Program-made: the position numbers and the translations under genes | From: JBQTIY01 sp052387675 | GTDB lineage: Bacteria > Planctomycetota > B15-G4 | Reading direction: 5' to 3' | Assembly (NCBI GenBank): GCA_052387675.1 | Contig: JBQTIY010000009.1 | Coordinates: 298,329-362,328 of the forward strand | Length of the DNA stretch: 64,000 bases | Shown: one piece after another, positions 31,478 through 41,100 of the stretch | How positions within the stretch are numbered: the stretch's first letter is position 1 | Layout: each line of letters opens with the position of its first letter | Notes under the pieces: model-generated | Databases searched by the model: none | Told to the model about the DNA's origin: nothing | What the model saw: only the letters and a program-made list of their open reading frames with translations

Positions 31478-34021
31478 TCATTCCGTCGCGCGGCGCAGGC
31501 GCAGCGCATTCGCCAGCACCGACACCGAGCTCAGGCTCATCGCTGCGGCGGCGATCATGGGGCTGAGCAGTAGCCCCGTCGCCGGATACAGCACGCCCGC
31601 CGCAAGAGGCACACCGAGCGCATTGTAGAGGAAGGCGAAGACCAAGTTCTGGCGGATGTTGCGCACCGTGGCGTGGCTCAGGCGCAGCGCGCGGCCGATG
31701 CCCAGCAGGTCGCCCCTGAGCAGCGTCACGGCAGAGCTCTCGATCGCTGCATCCGTGCCGGTTCCCATGGCGATGCCGACATCGGCCTGGGCGAGGGCCG
31801 GTGCATCGTTGACGCCGTCGCCGGCCATGGCGACCTTCCGCCCGGCCGCCTGCAGCGCGCGGATGCGCGCCAGCTTGTCCTCGGGGAGCACGCCGGCCTG
31901 CACGTCCTCGATGCCGAGCTGACGCGCGACGGCTTGCGCCGTCGTGGGCGCATCCCCAGTGAGCATGACGAGATGCAGGCCCTCTGCGCGGAGCCGCCGC
32001 AGTGCTTCCGCTGCCGTGGTCTTGACGGGATCAGCGACGGCGAGCCATCCGGCCGCGCGGCCGTCGATTGCGACGAGGATGGCAGTGCGCCCTTCGCGCC
32101 GGAGTTCTTCGGCGTGTTGCAGCAGGGGAGCGGACTCCACGTGCAGTCGGGCGAGGAGCGCGGCGTTGCCGGCTGCGACCTGCCGGCCGGAGACGGATCC
32201 CACGGCCCCGTGCCCGGCCACCGCTTGGAAGTCGTCAGCGGACGGGATCCGCAGCCCACGTTCCTGCGCGCCGCGCACGATGGCCGAGGCGATCGGGTGC
32301 TCGCTGCCGCGCTCCAGTCCCGCGACCAGCGACAGCAGTTCGTCCTCACCGATCCGCGCGCCTTCCGCGCCCTCCAGGACTTCCACTGCGACCAGGGCTG
32401 GCCGGCCTTCCGTCAGGGTGCCCGTCTTGTCGACCACGAGCGTGTCCACCTCGCGGAGCCGCTCGATTGCCTCCGCGTCGCGGAACAGGATCCCTAGCCG
32501 GGCGCCGCGGCCCATGGCCACCATGATGGACACTGGCGTCGCCAGTCCCAGGGCGCAAGGGCAGGCGATGATCAGTACTGCGACGGCGTTGACGACGGCA
32601 TGCGCAAGCCTCGGCTCCGGCCCGGCCCAGAGCCAGGCACCGAACGTGATGGCCGCGCTGAGGAGGACCAGCGGCACAAAGATGGCCGAGACGCGGTCGG
32701 CCAGCCGCTGGATGGGCGCGCGGCTCCGCTGCGCCTGAGCCACTTGGGCGATGATCCGCGAGAGCAGCGTTTCCGCGCCGACCTTCTCGGCTCGCATGAG
32801 GAAGGAGCCGTCGCGATTGGCCGTGCCGCCAACGACTGCCGAGCCTGTCTGGACCTCGATGGGCACGGACTCGCCCGTGACCATTGACATGTCCACGACG
32901 CCCTGCCCTGCCGTCACCACGCCGTCCACGGGGATGCTCTCGCCGGGGCGCACCCGCAGGGGATCGCCGATGGCCACCGCTGCGAGCGCAACATCCTCCT
33001 CACTTCCGTCGGGGCGGAGGCGCCGCGCCGTGCGCGGAGCCAGGTCGAGGAGCGCGCGGATTGCGCCGCCTGTGGCGCGCCGTGCTCGGACCTCCAGCAC
33101 CTGGCCCGCTAGGACCAGCGTTACGATCACGGCCGCGGCCTCGAAGTACACAGGCACGGCTCCGGCATGACCGGAGAACGCCGCCGGGAAGAGGCCCGGA
33201 GCGACCACGGCCGCGACACTCAGCGCCCAAGCGGCGAGGACGCCGATGGAGATGAGCGTGAACATGTTGAGGCGCGGCGCGGCGAGCGGCAGGAGCGACT
33301 TCGCGCCGCGAACGAGGAAGGGCCAGCCGGCCCAGAAGACGACAGGCGTGGCCAGTACGGCCTCCACGGCGCTCCAGACCCGCGGCGCGGCGTGCCGCCG
33401 TTCCTCAAGAGCGGGCAGCATGCTGCCCATGGCCATCACGAAGAGCGGCGCTGTCAGCAGGGCCGCGCCGATTAGACGCCGCGTGAGATCTCGCAGCTCG
33501 GGATCCTGCGCATCGTCTGCGCCGGCTGAGGCTGCCGCTGGCATCAGCGGCTCGAGGCTCATGCCGCAGAGCGGGCACGACCCAGGCCCGATCTGGCGCA
33601 CTTCGGGGTGCATCGGGCAGGTAAAGGTCGCGGCCGCTCCGCCAGCAGTCGGTGCCTCCCGTGCGGACGGCCTGACGTCCGCGGGGGCGAGATGGGCCGC
33701 CGGCGGCTTCGCTCCGTAGGCCTCGGGATGCTCGCGATACTTGCGCAGGCACCCGGCGCTGCAGAAGGCGTGGCGCACGCCCTCCAGCGCCAGCACGTGC
33801 GGCGTGCGATCCGGATCGACCGTCATCCCGCAGACTGGATCGCGCACGCGCTGCGGCGGCGCGGTTTCTGCTGGGGAGGGCATCACGGCGAGCGCAGCAA
33901 CTTGATCGTTACTCGAGGCGGCGCGCAGCCCCCAGCGCGCCCCGCAGCACGGACGGCAACAGCAGCCAGTTCCCCGAGCGACATCGCCCTCAGTGTCCGT
34001 GCCCGTGGCCGTCCGGTCCAT
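31478..34021 (-). CDS. copA: Copper-type P1B ATPase with YHS and heavy-metal-binding domains
   Basis: An 847-residue Cu(+)-exporting P-type ATPase. In place of classic HMA domains, the N-terminus has a YHS domain (VRDPVCGM, ~59-66, with FCSAGC later) and a Cys/Met HMBD domain (CPMHPEV to CPLCGM, ~135-154). Core motifs are IIACPCALGLATP, DKTGTLTEG, GDGVNDAPA, and a last helix MSLSSVSVLANALRLR, the Met/Ser signature of copper pumps. From ATG 34021 the first ~30 residues are Cys-rich (TGCCCRPCCGARWG) and overlap the preceding gene by 32 bp; ATG 33883 (MPSPAETAPP) is an alternative start. It delivers copper to the periplasm for the divergent CusABC-like unit. No CopZ or CueR is nearby. Confidence 0.92.
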   Translation of the reverse strand: MDRTATGTDTEGDVARGTGCCCRPCCGARWGLRAASSNDQVAALAVMPSPAETAPPQRVRDPVCGMTVDPDRTPHVLALEGVRHAFCSAGCLRKYREHPEAYGAKPPAAHLAPADVRPSAREAPTAGGAAATFTCPMHPEVRQIGPGSCPLCGMSLEPLMPAAASAGADDAQDPELRDLTRRLIGAALLTAPLFVMAMGSMLPALEERRHAAPRVWSAVEAVLATPVVFWAGWPFLVRGAKSLLPLAAPRLNMFTLISIGVLAAWALSVAAVVAPGLFPAAFSGHAGAVPVYFEAAAVIVTLVLAGQVLEVRARRATGGAIRALLDLAPRTARRLRPDGSEEDVALAAVAIGDPLRVRPGESIPVDGVVTAGQGVVDMSMVTGESVPIEVQTGSAVVGGTANRDGSFLMRAEKVGAETLLSRIIAQVAQAQRSRAPIQRLADRVSAIFVPLVLLSAAITFGAWLWAGPEPRLAHAVVNAVAVLIIACPCALGLATPVSIMVAMGRGARLGILFRDAEAIERLREVDTLVVDKTGTLTEGRPALVAVEVLEGAEGARIGEDELLSLVAGLERGSEHPIASAIVRGAQERGLRIPSADDFQAVAGHGAVGSVSGRQVAAGNAALLARLHVESAPLLQHAEELRREGRTAILVAIDGRAAGWLAVADPVKTTAAEALRRLRAEGLHLVMLTGDAPTTAQAVARQLGIEDVQAGVLPEDKLARIRALQAAGRKVAMAGDGVNDAPALAQADVGIAMGTGTDAAIESSAVTLLRGDLLGIGRALRLSHATVRNIRQNLVFAFLYNALGVPLAAGVLYPATGLLLSPMIAAAAMSLSSVSVLANALRLRRATE

Positions 34022-34763
34022 GCTCGTGCGCTTTCGCGTCCTGCACGGGCGTGCTCCCGAGCTTGCCGAGGGACTTCAGCGGGTCCTTCCGGAAGTCCTT
34101 CAGGCAGCCCTTGCAGCAGAGCCGCACGAGCCGGTGGGCCACCACGATGTCCAGGGGTGTTCCCATGTCACCGCCGAGCGGCTCGTCCGAGACAACGCAG
34201 GTCCCCAAGATGTAGGCGGGTCGTTGCTTCTCAAGGACGGCTTGCTCCAACTTGGCGATGAGCTTGTTGGGATCCTTGAGGAAGTCTGACTTGCAGGACT
34301 TGCAGCACAGGCGAATGAGCCGGTTCTTGTAGAGGAGATCGACCGGCTCCATCCCGCCGCTACCCAAGGCCTCACCGGTCACGACGCAAGTGCTCAGCGG
34401 ATAGAAGAGCTTCTGTTGGGCGATCATCTGGGCATCAACGCCCGGCAGAAACTTGCCGGGTTCGGTTTTGAAAGCGTCGGCGTTCCCTGGGCTGGCGAAG
34501 CGCAACTCGCGCCCCTCGTGTTCGATGATGACCTGGCTCTCGATGGGCCCGAGCGGCTTGCCGGAGACAGGGTCGGTGGCCAGCAGATACGGGTCGCCCT
34601 TGAACTCCGGTGCCGGCGTCTTGGCCGCCGCCGGGGGTGCCGGGTGGGCGTGTTCGCCGTGCGGGTCCTGGAGCGCCGAGGCCTGCGGCACGAGCAGGGC
34701 GAGGACGACGAGTGCTGCGGAAAGGGGGCGAGAGACGCCGTGAGGCAGGTAGCTGCGGAACAT
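33990..34763 (-). CDS. Exported YHS/TRASH-like protein with twin CCK-x-C motifs
   Basis: A 257-residue exported protein (signal LSAALVVLALLVPQASA) with AGGAG before the ATG. After a short His-containing linker it has three related blocks: DPVSGKPLGPIE (64-75), CVVTGEALG with RLCCKSCKSDFLKDP (126-165), and CVVSDEPLG with RLCCKGCLKDFRKDP (189-228). Blocks two and three look like YHS/TRASH-type metal-binding folds with a Cys at the start and a CC-x-x-C cluster. The tail is HEHGPDGHGHGH, a further metal ligand run. It sits upstream of copA on the same strand and divergent from the CusABC-like operon, so periplasmic copper or silver binding is likely. This inference is not tested, and the family name is uncertain. 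Confidence 0.75.
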   Translation of the reverse strand: MFRSYLPHGVSRPLSAALVVLALLVPQASALQDPHGEHAHPAPPAAAKTPAPEFKGDPYLLATDPVSGKPLGPIESQVIIEHEGRELRFASPGNADAFKTEPGKFLPGVDAQMIAQQKLFYPLSTCVVTGEALGSGGMEPVDLLYKNRLIRLCCKSCKSDFLKDPNKLIAKLEQAVLEKQRPAYILGTCVVSDEPLGGDMGTPLDIVVAHRLVRLCCKGCLKDFRKDPLKSLGKLGSTPVQDAKAHEHGPDGHGHGH

Positions 34764-34870
34764 TTCTGGGAACTCCTGTTGAATCGGATCGGTGGCGGGA
34801 AGAGGGCTAGGGCTTCGCTTTAGCGGGCGATGGCAGGAGCCGCTCGCGGAAAAACCGGGGCTGGCGACAG

Positions 34871-34891
34871 GGCCGCCGGCTTGCGGCGGCC
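34871..34891. promoter_or_regulatory. Inverted repeat in the divergent copper promoter region
   Basis: GGCCGCCG (34871-34878) and CGGCGGCC (34884-34891) form a perfect 8-bp inverted repeat around a 5-base centre, 26 bases before the start of the Cys-rich gene and ~107 bases before the YHS-like gene. It could be a shared operator or a leader hairpin. High GC makes chance occurrence possible. Confidence 0.3.
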
Positions 34892-34917
34892 AGCGAAGTG
34901 TGCTTATCCTGCTCATC

Positions 34918-35328
34918 ATGAATTGGCAGCGGCAGAGCCACGACGTCCAGAGTCTCGCACACGGGACGAGGCTCTTGCGATGGTGCTGCACGGGGCTCGT
35001 GCTGCTCATCCTGCTATGCCCCGCAATGCGTGCGAGTGGAAACTGCTTTTCCGACGTGTCGTCGTGTGCCTGCGGCCCGGACGGCTCCGCGTGCAGTGGG
35101 CAGCCCGCTGCGAGTCTGGAGTCTTGCTGCTGCTCGGGCGACCCGGCTCCGGCGTTGCCCCAAGTGCCCGCACCCGCGCCGCTCGCAGAGAGCGCGGCCT
35201 TGAAGTCTGCATCCGCGGATCTCGTCTGGTCTGCGCCCGCCTCGTCTCTTACATGCGCTGCCGCGTCGCGTACACCGGCGCCTTCCGCGACGCCGCTCTT
35301 CCGGCTCCACTGCACTAGCTTGACCTGA
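34918..35328 (+). CDS. Small secreted cysteine-rich protein heading metal unit D
   Basis: A 136-residue protein with a membrane helix or signal (LLRWCCTGLVLLILLCPAMRASG) and a cysteine-dense mature start: NCFSDVSSCACGPDGSACSG followed by LESCCCSGDP. The rest is Ala/Pro/Ser-rich with two more Cys. No family is recognised. It is the first gene of the divergent copper efflux operon, ~100 bp before the outer-membrane factor, paralleling the exported proteins that head units A and C. The Cys cluster suggests thiol coordination of Cu(I)/Ag(I), by inference. Coding is supported by the signal sequence and position; a longer open frame upstream lacks any signal. Confidence 0.6.
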   Translation: MNWQRQSHDVQSLAHGTRLLRWCCTGLVLLILLCPAMRASGNCFSDVSSCACGPDGSACSGQPAASLESCCCSGDPAPALPQVPAPAPLAESAALKSASADLVWSAPASSLTCAAASRTPAPSATPLFRLHCTSLT

Positions 35329-35430
35329 TACGCCGAGCCGGAGCGCCGTTGCGCTCCCTGCGTTCGCGTGTCGCAGTGCATCGGTCCGACTCCTTGCGGT
35401 CGGCCCCTCATCCTTACCCGGAAGTGAGCC

Positions 35431-36762
35431 ATGCTCCCCCGTTCCGCTTTGGCCTCGTTCCCGCTCGTGGCGTCCCTCATCATTTCGGTCCTCGGTGCCT
35501 GCTCGCTCGCGCCGGAGGGCACCGAGTCAGCCTTCGATGCGCACCGTGAAGCCGGCTCCGCGTGGCGAAAGACGATTGACCAGCGCGAGCTGCCGGAACT
35601 GCCCGCGCAGCCTTCGCTCGACGACTTCGTGACCCGGGCGCTGCTCGCGAACCGAGAGCTCGAGGCCGAGTGGCACGCTTGGCGCGCGGCGCTCGAGAAC
35701 GTGCTGGCCGTGTCGGGCTGGCCCAACTCGGAGTTGGCCGTGGAAGTGACGACCTTGCTGAGCGGTGGCTGGGATACGACGGCGGTTGCCGTGGGCTTCA
35801 ACCCGATGGCCATGCTGCAGCTCCCGGTCAAGCCGCGCACGGCCGGGCACATCGCCCTGGAACAGGCGCTGGCCGCTGCCCAGCGCTTTGCGGCGCAGCG
35901 CCTCGCGCTGCGCGCTGACGCGATCACTCAGGGCGCGGAGTGGTCGCTGCTCGGTGAACGCCTCGCCGTGCAAGAGTTACGGGTCGAGTTGCTCGCGTCG
36001 CTCGAGCGCCAGTCCGGAACGGCGCTCTCTGTGGGGGGCGGCCAAGCCGATCTGCTCGAGCGGCAGGTGGATCTGGAGAATGCCCGTCTGGAACTGGCGG
36101 CCCTGCGCGCCGAGGTCGGGACGCGTCGCGCGCGGCTCAACGCGCTGATGCACCGCGCGCCCGACGCGCCCCTGCCGCTGCCCGTGGCACTGCCCACGTC
36201 ACGCCTCCTGGCCTACGAAGACGCGGCCATCCTGGCGGCCGGCGCCGTCGCGAACCCCGAACTGGCGGCGCTGGCGCACGAGGTTGCGGCGCGGAAGGGC
36301 GAACTCGCGCGCGCTCGACAGGCCTGGATCCCCGACGTCTCGCCGACCGTCGAGGCCGCCGACGGCATGGACGACTCGCTCAGCCTGATGGTCACGTTGC
36401 CGGTGGCTGCGCCCGCAGTGCAGGCGGCGATTCGACGCGCGCGTGCCGAATGGGCCGAGGCCGAGGCGCGCCTCGATCAGGCGCGCTTCGACCGGGGCGC
36501 GGAACTGGTCGAGATGCTGGCGGCGTTGCGCAACGACGAGCGCCGCGTGACCACACTCGTGGACGCCATTCAGCCGGCCGCGGCCGCGTTGGTGGATTCG
36601 AGCCGCCTCGCCTACACGACCGGCGGTGCCGCGCTCAAGGAGCTGGTCGAGGCGCAGTCCTTGGCGCTTGATGCGCGGCTCGCGTTGGCCGAGGCGCGCG
36701 TGGCGCGGGAAGTGCGCTTGGCCCAAGTCGAACGCCTCGCCGGCCGGGAGCTGCAACCATGA
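35431..36762 (+). CDS. CusC/TolC-like outer-membrane efflux lipoprotein (unit D)
   Basis: A 443-residue outer-membrane factor with lipoprotein signal (ISVLGAC, Cys24). OEP features are SLDDFVTRALLANRELEAEW followed by SGWPNSELAVEVT in the first repeat, long helices with QADLLERQVDLENARLELA, and in the second repeat AVANPELAALAHEVAARKGE with MVTLPVAAPAVQAAIRRAR. The gene overlaps the adaptor start by four bases (ATGA at 36759-36762). It forms the outer-membrane channel of the copper/silver RND complex with the next two gene products. It is not close in sequence to the factor of unit A, which argues for separate origins of the units. Confidence 0.88.
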   Translation: MLPRSALASFPLVASLIISVLGACSLAPEGTESAFDAHREAGSAWRKTIDQRELPELPAQPSLDDFVTRALLANRELEAEWHAWRAALENVLAVSGWPNSELAVEVTTLLSGGWDTTAVAVGFNPMAMLQLPVKPRTAGHIALEQALAAAQRFAAQRLALRADAITQGAEWSLLGERLAVQELRVELLASLERQSGTALSVGGGQADLLERQVDLENARLELAALRAEVGTRRARLNALMHRAPDAPLPLPVALPTSRLLAYEDAAILAAGAVANPELAALAHEVAARKGELARARQAWIPDVSPTVEAADGMDDSLSLMVTLPVAAPAVQAAIRRARAEWAEAEARLDQARFDRGAELVEMLAALRNDERRVTTLVDAIQPAAAALVDSSRLAYTTGGAALKELVEAQSLALDARLALAEARVAREVRLAQVERLAGRELQP

Positions 36763-38192
36763 GAGTGCCATCGGAAATTCGAATCTGGCTGTTGCTGCTG
36801 GTCGTGGCCGGCGGCGGGCTGCTCGTTGGCCGTTACGCGCTGCCCGCGGGGCTCGCCAGCGGTGACGACGGCACGGGGGGGGCGGTTGCCGCCCAGGCCG
36901 AGGGCACAGTGTGGACGTGCAGCATGCACCCGCAGATCCGCCAGCCGGGTCCAGGAAGTTGCCCACTGTGCGGCATGGACCTCACCCCAACGCAGACGGG
37001 AACGGTCGGCGACGGATCTGTGCGGCTCGCCGAGGGTGCGCAGCGCATCGCTTCCATCGAGGTGCGAGCCGTCGCTCGGCGCCCGTTAGAGCATGCGCTG
37101 CACGCCGTCGGGCGCATCGAGTTCGCGGAGCCGCTCGTGGCCTACCTGACGGCGCGCGTCGCCGCGCGCGTGGAGCGCGTCTACGCGGACTTCACCGGCA
37201 CCAGCGTGGTCAAGGGCGATCACCTCGTCGACTTGTACTCACCCGAGTTGGCCGTGGCGCAGCAGGAACTGCTGGTCGCTGGCCCGAACGCCGCTGCCGC
37301 TCGCGAGAAGCTACGTCTGCTGGGCGTGACCGATGCACAGCTCGACGAGATCGTGCGGGAAGGGCGGCCGCGCACGGTCCTCACTCTCTACGCTCCGATC
37401 GGTGGCACGGTCATCGAGAAGGCGGTGCGCGAGCAGATGTATCTGGAGGTCGGTGATCCGCTCTATACCATCGCCGATCTCTCCACCGTGTGGATGTTTG
37501 CGGACATTTACGAATTCGAGCTGCCCTGGGTCTCGGTCGGTGCGCGGGTGAACGTGGCCATCGAGGGCGCGCCGGGCGAGCGTTTTCAGGGCACGGTGGC
37601 CTTCGTTGAGCCAGTCGTGCGGGAATCGACGCGCACGATCCGTGTGCGCGTGAACTTGCCCAACCCCTCCGGGCGGCTGAAGCCGGGGATGTTTGCGACG
37701 GCGACGATCCACGCGACGCTCGGCGCCGACGGCTTGGCCGCGACGTCGCTGTTGGCCGGACGCTGGGTCTGCCCGATGCACCCCGAGGTGGTCGCCGCCG
37801 AAGCAGGGGCTTGCCCGCTCTGCGGCATGGACCTCCGCCAAGTGCCGGGGGCCGTTGCGCCAACCGACAGCCCCGTTGTGACGGAGCTTCCGCCTGCCGA
37901 ACTCCTGACGATCCCCAGCAGCGCGCTGCTCGACACCGGGACGCGGCAGATTGTCTGGGTGGAACGGGAGCCCGGCCGTTACGAGGCGGCCTCCGTGCGC
38001 CTCGGCCCGCGTGCGGGTGATGACTACCCCGTGCTGGAGGGGCTCACTGAAGGCGATCGTGTTGTTGTGCGCGGCGCCTTCTTGCTCGACAGCCAGGCGC
38101 AGATCGAGGGCAAGCCCTGCCTGCTCTTCCCCGAGGGCCTCGACTTCGGCGCCGGTGCGGTCGGCGCGCGGACGGGCCATGAGGGGCACTGA
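36759..38192 (+). CDS. CusB-like RND adaptor with two heavy-metal-binding (HMBD) domains
   Basis: A 477-residue periplasmic adaptor with an N-terminal membrane anchor (IWLLLLVVAGGGLLVGRY). An HMBD domain (WTCSMHPQIRQPGPGSCPLC, then GMDL; residues ~52-75) precedes the core. The core has LTARVAARVERVYADFTG and LYAPIGGTVIEKAVREQMYL lipoyl halves, a short hairpin, and a barrel with RVNLPNPSGRLKPGM. A second HMBD (WVCPMHPEV... CPLCGMDL, ~336-359) is inserted between the barrel and the C-terminal membrane-proximal domain, which is unusual. It overlaps the OMF gene by four bases and lies three bases before the pump gene. The Met/Cys/His sites fit Cu(I)/Ag(I) capture and transfer to the CusA-like pump. 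Confidence 0.9.
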   Translation: MRVPSEIRIWLLLLVVAGGGLLVGRYALPAGLASGDDGTGGAVAAQAEGTVWTCSMHPQIRQPGPGSCPLCGMDLTPTQTGTVGDGSVRLAEGAQRIASIEVRAVARRPLEHALHAVGRIEFAEPLVAYLTARVAARVERVYADFTGTSVVKGDHLVDLYSPELAVAQQELLVAGPNAAAAREKLRLLGVTDAQLDEIVREGRPRTVLTLYAPIGGTVIEKAVREQMYLEVGDPLYTIADLSTVWMFADIYEFELPWVSVGARVNVAIEGAPGERFQGTVAFVEPVVRESTRTIRVRVNLPNPSGRLKPGMFATATIHATLGADGLAATSLLAGRWVCPMHPEVVAAEAGACPLCGMDLRQVPGAVAPTDSPVVTELPPAELLTIPSSALLDTGTRQIVWVEREPGRYEAASVRLGPRAGDDYPVLEGLTEGDRVVVRGAFLLDSQAQIEGKPCLLFPEGLDFGAGAVGARTGHEGH

Positions 38193-38195
38193 GCA

Positions 38196-41100
38196 GTGAT
38201 CGCGCGCTGGCTCATCTCCTTCAGTCTGCGTAAGCCGCTGCTCGTCCTGCTGCTCGCGCTGGGCGCACTGCTCTGGGGCGGCTGGTCAGTGCAAAACGTG
38301 CCGGTGGACGCGATTCCCGACATCGGCGAGAAACAGGTCATCGTCTTCGCGGACTGGCCGGGCCGCTCGCCGCGCGACGTCGAGGATCAGGTCACTTACT
38401 CGCTGACCTCCTCGCTACAGGGCACGCCCTCGGTCAAGACGATTCGCGGCATGTCGGGCTTCGGTTTCTCAATGGTCTTCGTGATCTTCGAGGACGAGGC
38501 CGACTATTACTGGGCCCGGTCGCGTGTGCTCGAGCGGCTGTCCTCGGCGCAAGCGCGTTTGCCCGAGGGCGTCACTCCGGTGCTGGGCCCCGACGCGACA
38601 GCACTGGGGCAGGTGTTCTGGTACACGCTCGAGGGCGAGGGCTTTTCGCTGGAGGAGTTGCGCTCGGCGCAGGACTGGTACGTGCGCCTGCAGTTGCAGG
38701 CCGTGCCGGGCGTCTCGGAAGTGGCCTCGATCGGCGGCCATGTGCGCGAGTACCAAATCGATGTCGATCCCGACCGGCTGCGCGCGCACCGCGTGACGCT
38801 GCCGGAGGTCTTCGAAGCCGTGCGCCGCAGCAACCTCGACGTGGGCGCCAAAGTCGTCGAGAAGGGCGGTGCGGAATTCCTGGTGCGCGGCGTGGGCTTT
38901 GTGAAATCCGTGGCAGACCTTGAAGAAGTGGTCATTCGCCAGGAAGGCGGCACGCCGCTCTACGTGCGCAATGTGGCGCGCGTCACGCTGGGTCCGGAGT
39001 TCCGGCGTGGCGTGCTGAACAAGGAAGGCGTCGAGGCGGTGGGCGGCATCGTGCTATGCCGCTTCGGGGCCAATCCCAGAGACGTCATCGACGCAGTGCG
39101 CACGCGCATTGAGCGCATTGAGCCCGGACTGCCGATGCGCGTGCTGCCCGACGGCCGTGAGAGCCGCATGCGCCTCGTGCCTTACTACGACCGCTCAGTG
39201 ATCATCGACGAGACTGAGGCCACGCTGCGCGAGGCCCTGCTCGATGAGTTGCTGTTCGCCGGCGCCATCGTGCTGATCTTCCTGCTCCATCTGCGCGCCT
39301 CGCTCGCGATCTTGGCGACGCTGCCGCTTTCGCTGGCCGTGGCCTACATCGCCATGGAGCGCCTGGGCATCGGCGCCAACATCATGTCCATGGCGGGCTT
39401 GGCGATCGCCATCGGCGATGTGGCCGACATGGCCATCATCATGACCGAGAACATCTACAGGCATCTCGCCGAGCGACGCCAGGAAGCCTCGACACGCGAG
39501 GGCCGGCTGGCCGTCTGCGAGCGGGCTGCGCACGAAGTCGGACCCGCGATTCTCACGGCGGTTACGAACACGGTGCTTTCCTTTCTGCCCGTGTTCTTCT
39601 TGGAGGGCCAGGAGGGGAAGCTCTTTCAGCCGCTGGCCTACACCAAGACCTTTGCCATCGCGGCCTCGGTCGTATTGGCGCTCACAGTCGTGCCGGCGCT
39701 GGCCCTGCTCCTGCTGCGCGACAACCGGATCGTGCGGGCCACGCGCCTCAAGGCCTGCGCCATCGCGGGCGTACTGGCTGTCGTCGCCACATGGCTGCTC
39801 GCGGATTGGCTGGGGCTAAGGGCCGACGCGCCGGACTGGCTCTCGGGCTGGCCGACGGCGCTCGCCGCTGGAGCCATCGTCGCGCTGGCCGTGTGGCGTA
39901 TCACCGGCGAACGCGTGCGGCCTTTTGAGGAGAATCTCGCCAGCCGCACGATCGCGCGCGCCTACGAACCGACTCTGCGCTGGGTCTTGGCACACAAACG
40001 AGCCTTCCTCATCGTGCCGGCCAGCTTGCTCGGCCTGGGTCTCGTCGCGTGGCTCGGTTTCGCCACGATCTTCGCACCGCTGCGCACCGGCTTGGCTGCG
40101 ATCGGCCTCGACCCCGGGCTCAGCCGGCCTTGGGTCGCGGCAGTCCACGCCTTTCCCGGCCTGGGGCGCGAGTTCATGCCGCCGCTCGATGAGGGCAGTT
40201 TCCTCAACATGCCGTCGCTGCTGCCGGCGGCCTCGCTGACTCAGGTCATGGAGGTGCTCGCGGCGCAGAACGCACGCATGCGCGAAGTGCCGGAAGTGCT
40301 GGACGTGGTGGGCAAGGCCGGGCGCGCCGAGTCGGCCCTGGATCCCGCGCCGATCGGCATGATCGAGACGATCGTGACTCTGCGACCGGAGGCCGAGTGG
40401 CGGCAGGTACGCAGTGAGCGCTTCTGGTCGAGCTGGCCGGGATGGACGCAAGCTCCCTTCCGAGCGCTCTTCCCCGATCAACGCCGCATCACCAAGCCCG
40501 AACTGCTTCAGGAACTGCAGGCTGCCAGCGCGATGCCGGGCGTGCTGCCCACCTGGCTCCAGCCGATTCAAACCCGGCTCGTCATGCTCTCCTCAGGCTT
40601 TCGCGCCATGATGGGCGTCAAAGTCTTCGGGCCCGAGTTGCGCGAGATCGAGCGCATCGGCGTGGAAATGGAGCGCGTGCTGCGCGAGGTGCCCGGCGCG
40701 GTCGATGTCGTGGCCGACCGCATTGTGGGCAAGCCCTACCTGGAGTTTGTCATCGACCGCCAGAGCGCAGCGCGCTACGGGGTGGCCATCGAGGACGTGA
40801 ACGATGTCGTCGAGGTCGCCATCGGGGGCGAGCGCTCGACGACGACCGTGGAGGGTACGGCGCGTTACCCGGTGCGGGTGCGCTACGCCCGCGAGTTGCG
40901 CGACACGCTCGAGGCGCTGCAGCGCGTGCTCGTGCCCACTGCGGCCGGCGCGCAAGTGCCGCTCACCGCCGTGGCCAGCCTGCGCTTCGAGATCGGCCCG
41001 CAGGAGATCAAGTCGGAGAACGCGCTCAAAGTCGGCTATGTGACGCTCAACACGCGCGACCGCGACGAGATCTCGGTGGTGGAGGACGCCGAGCGAGCCC

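Noticed and set aside
33883..34021. Cys-rich first 46 codons of CopA as a separate small metallothionein gene
   Set aside because: It has no stop before the ATPase and no independent ribosome site, so it is treated as a possible N-terminal extension only.
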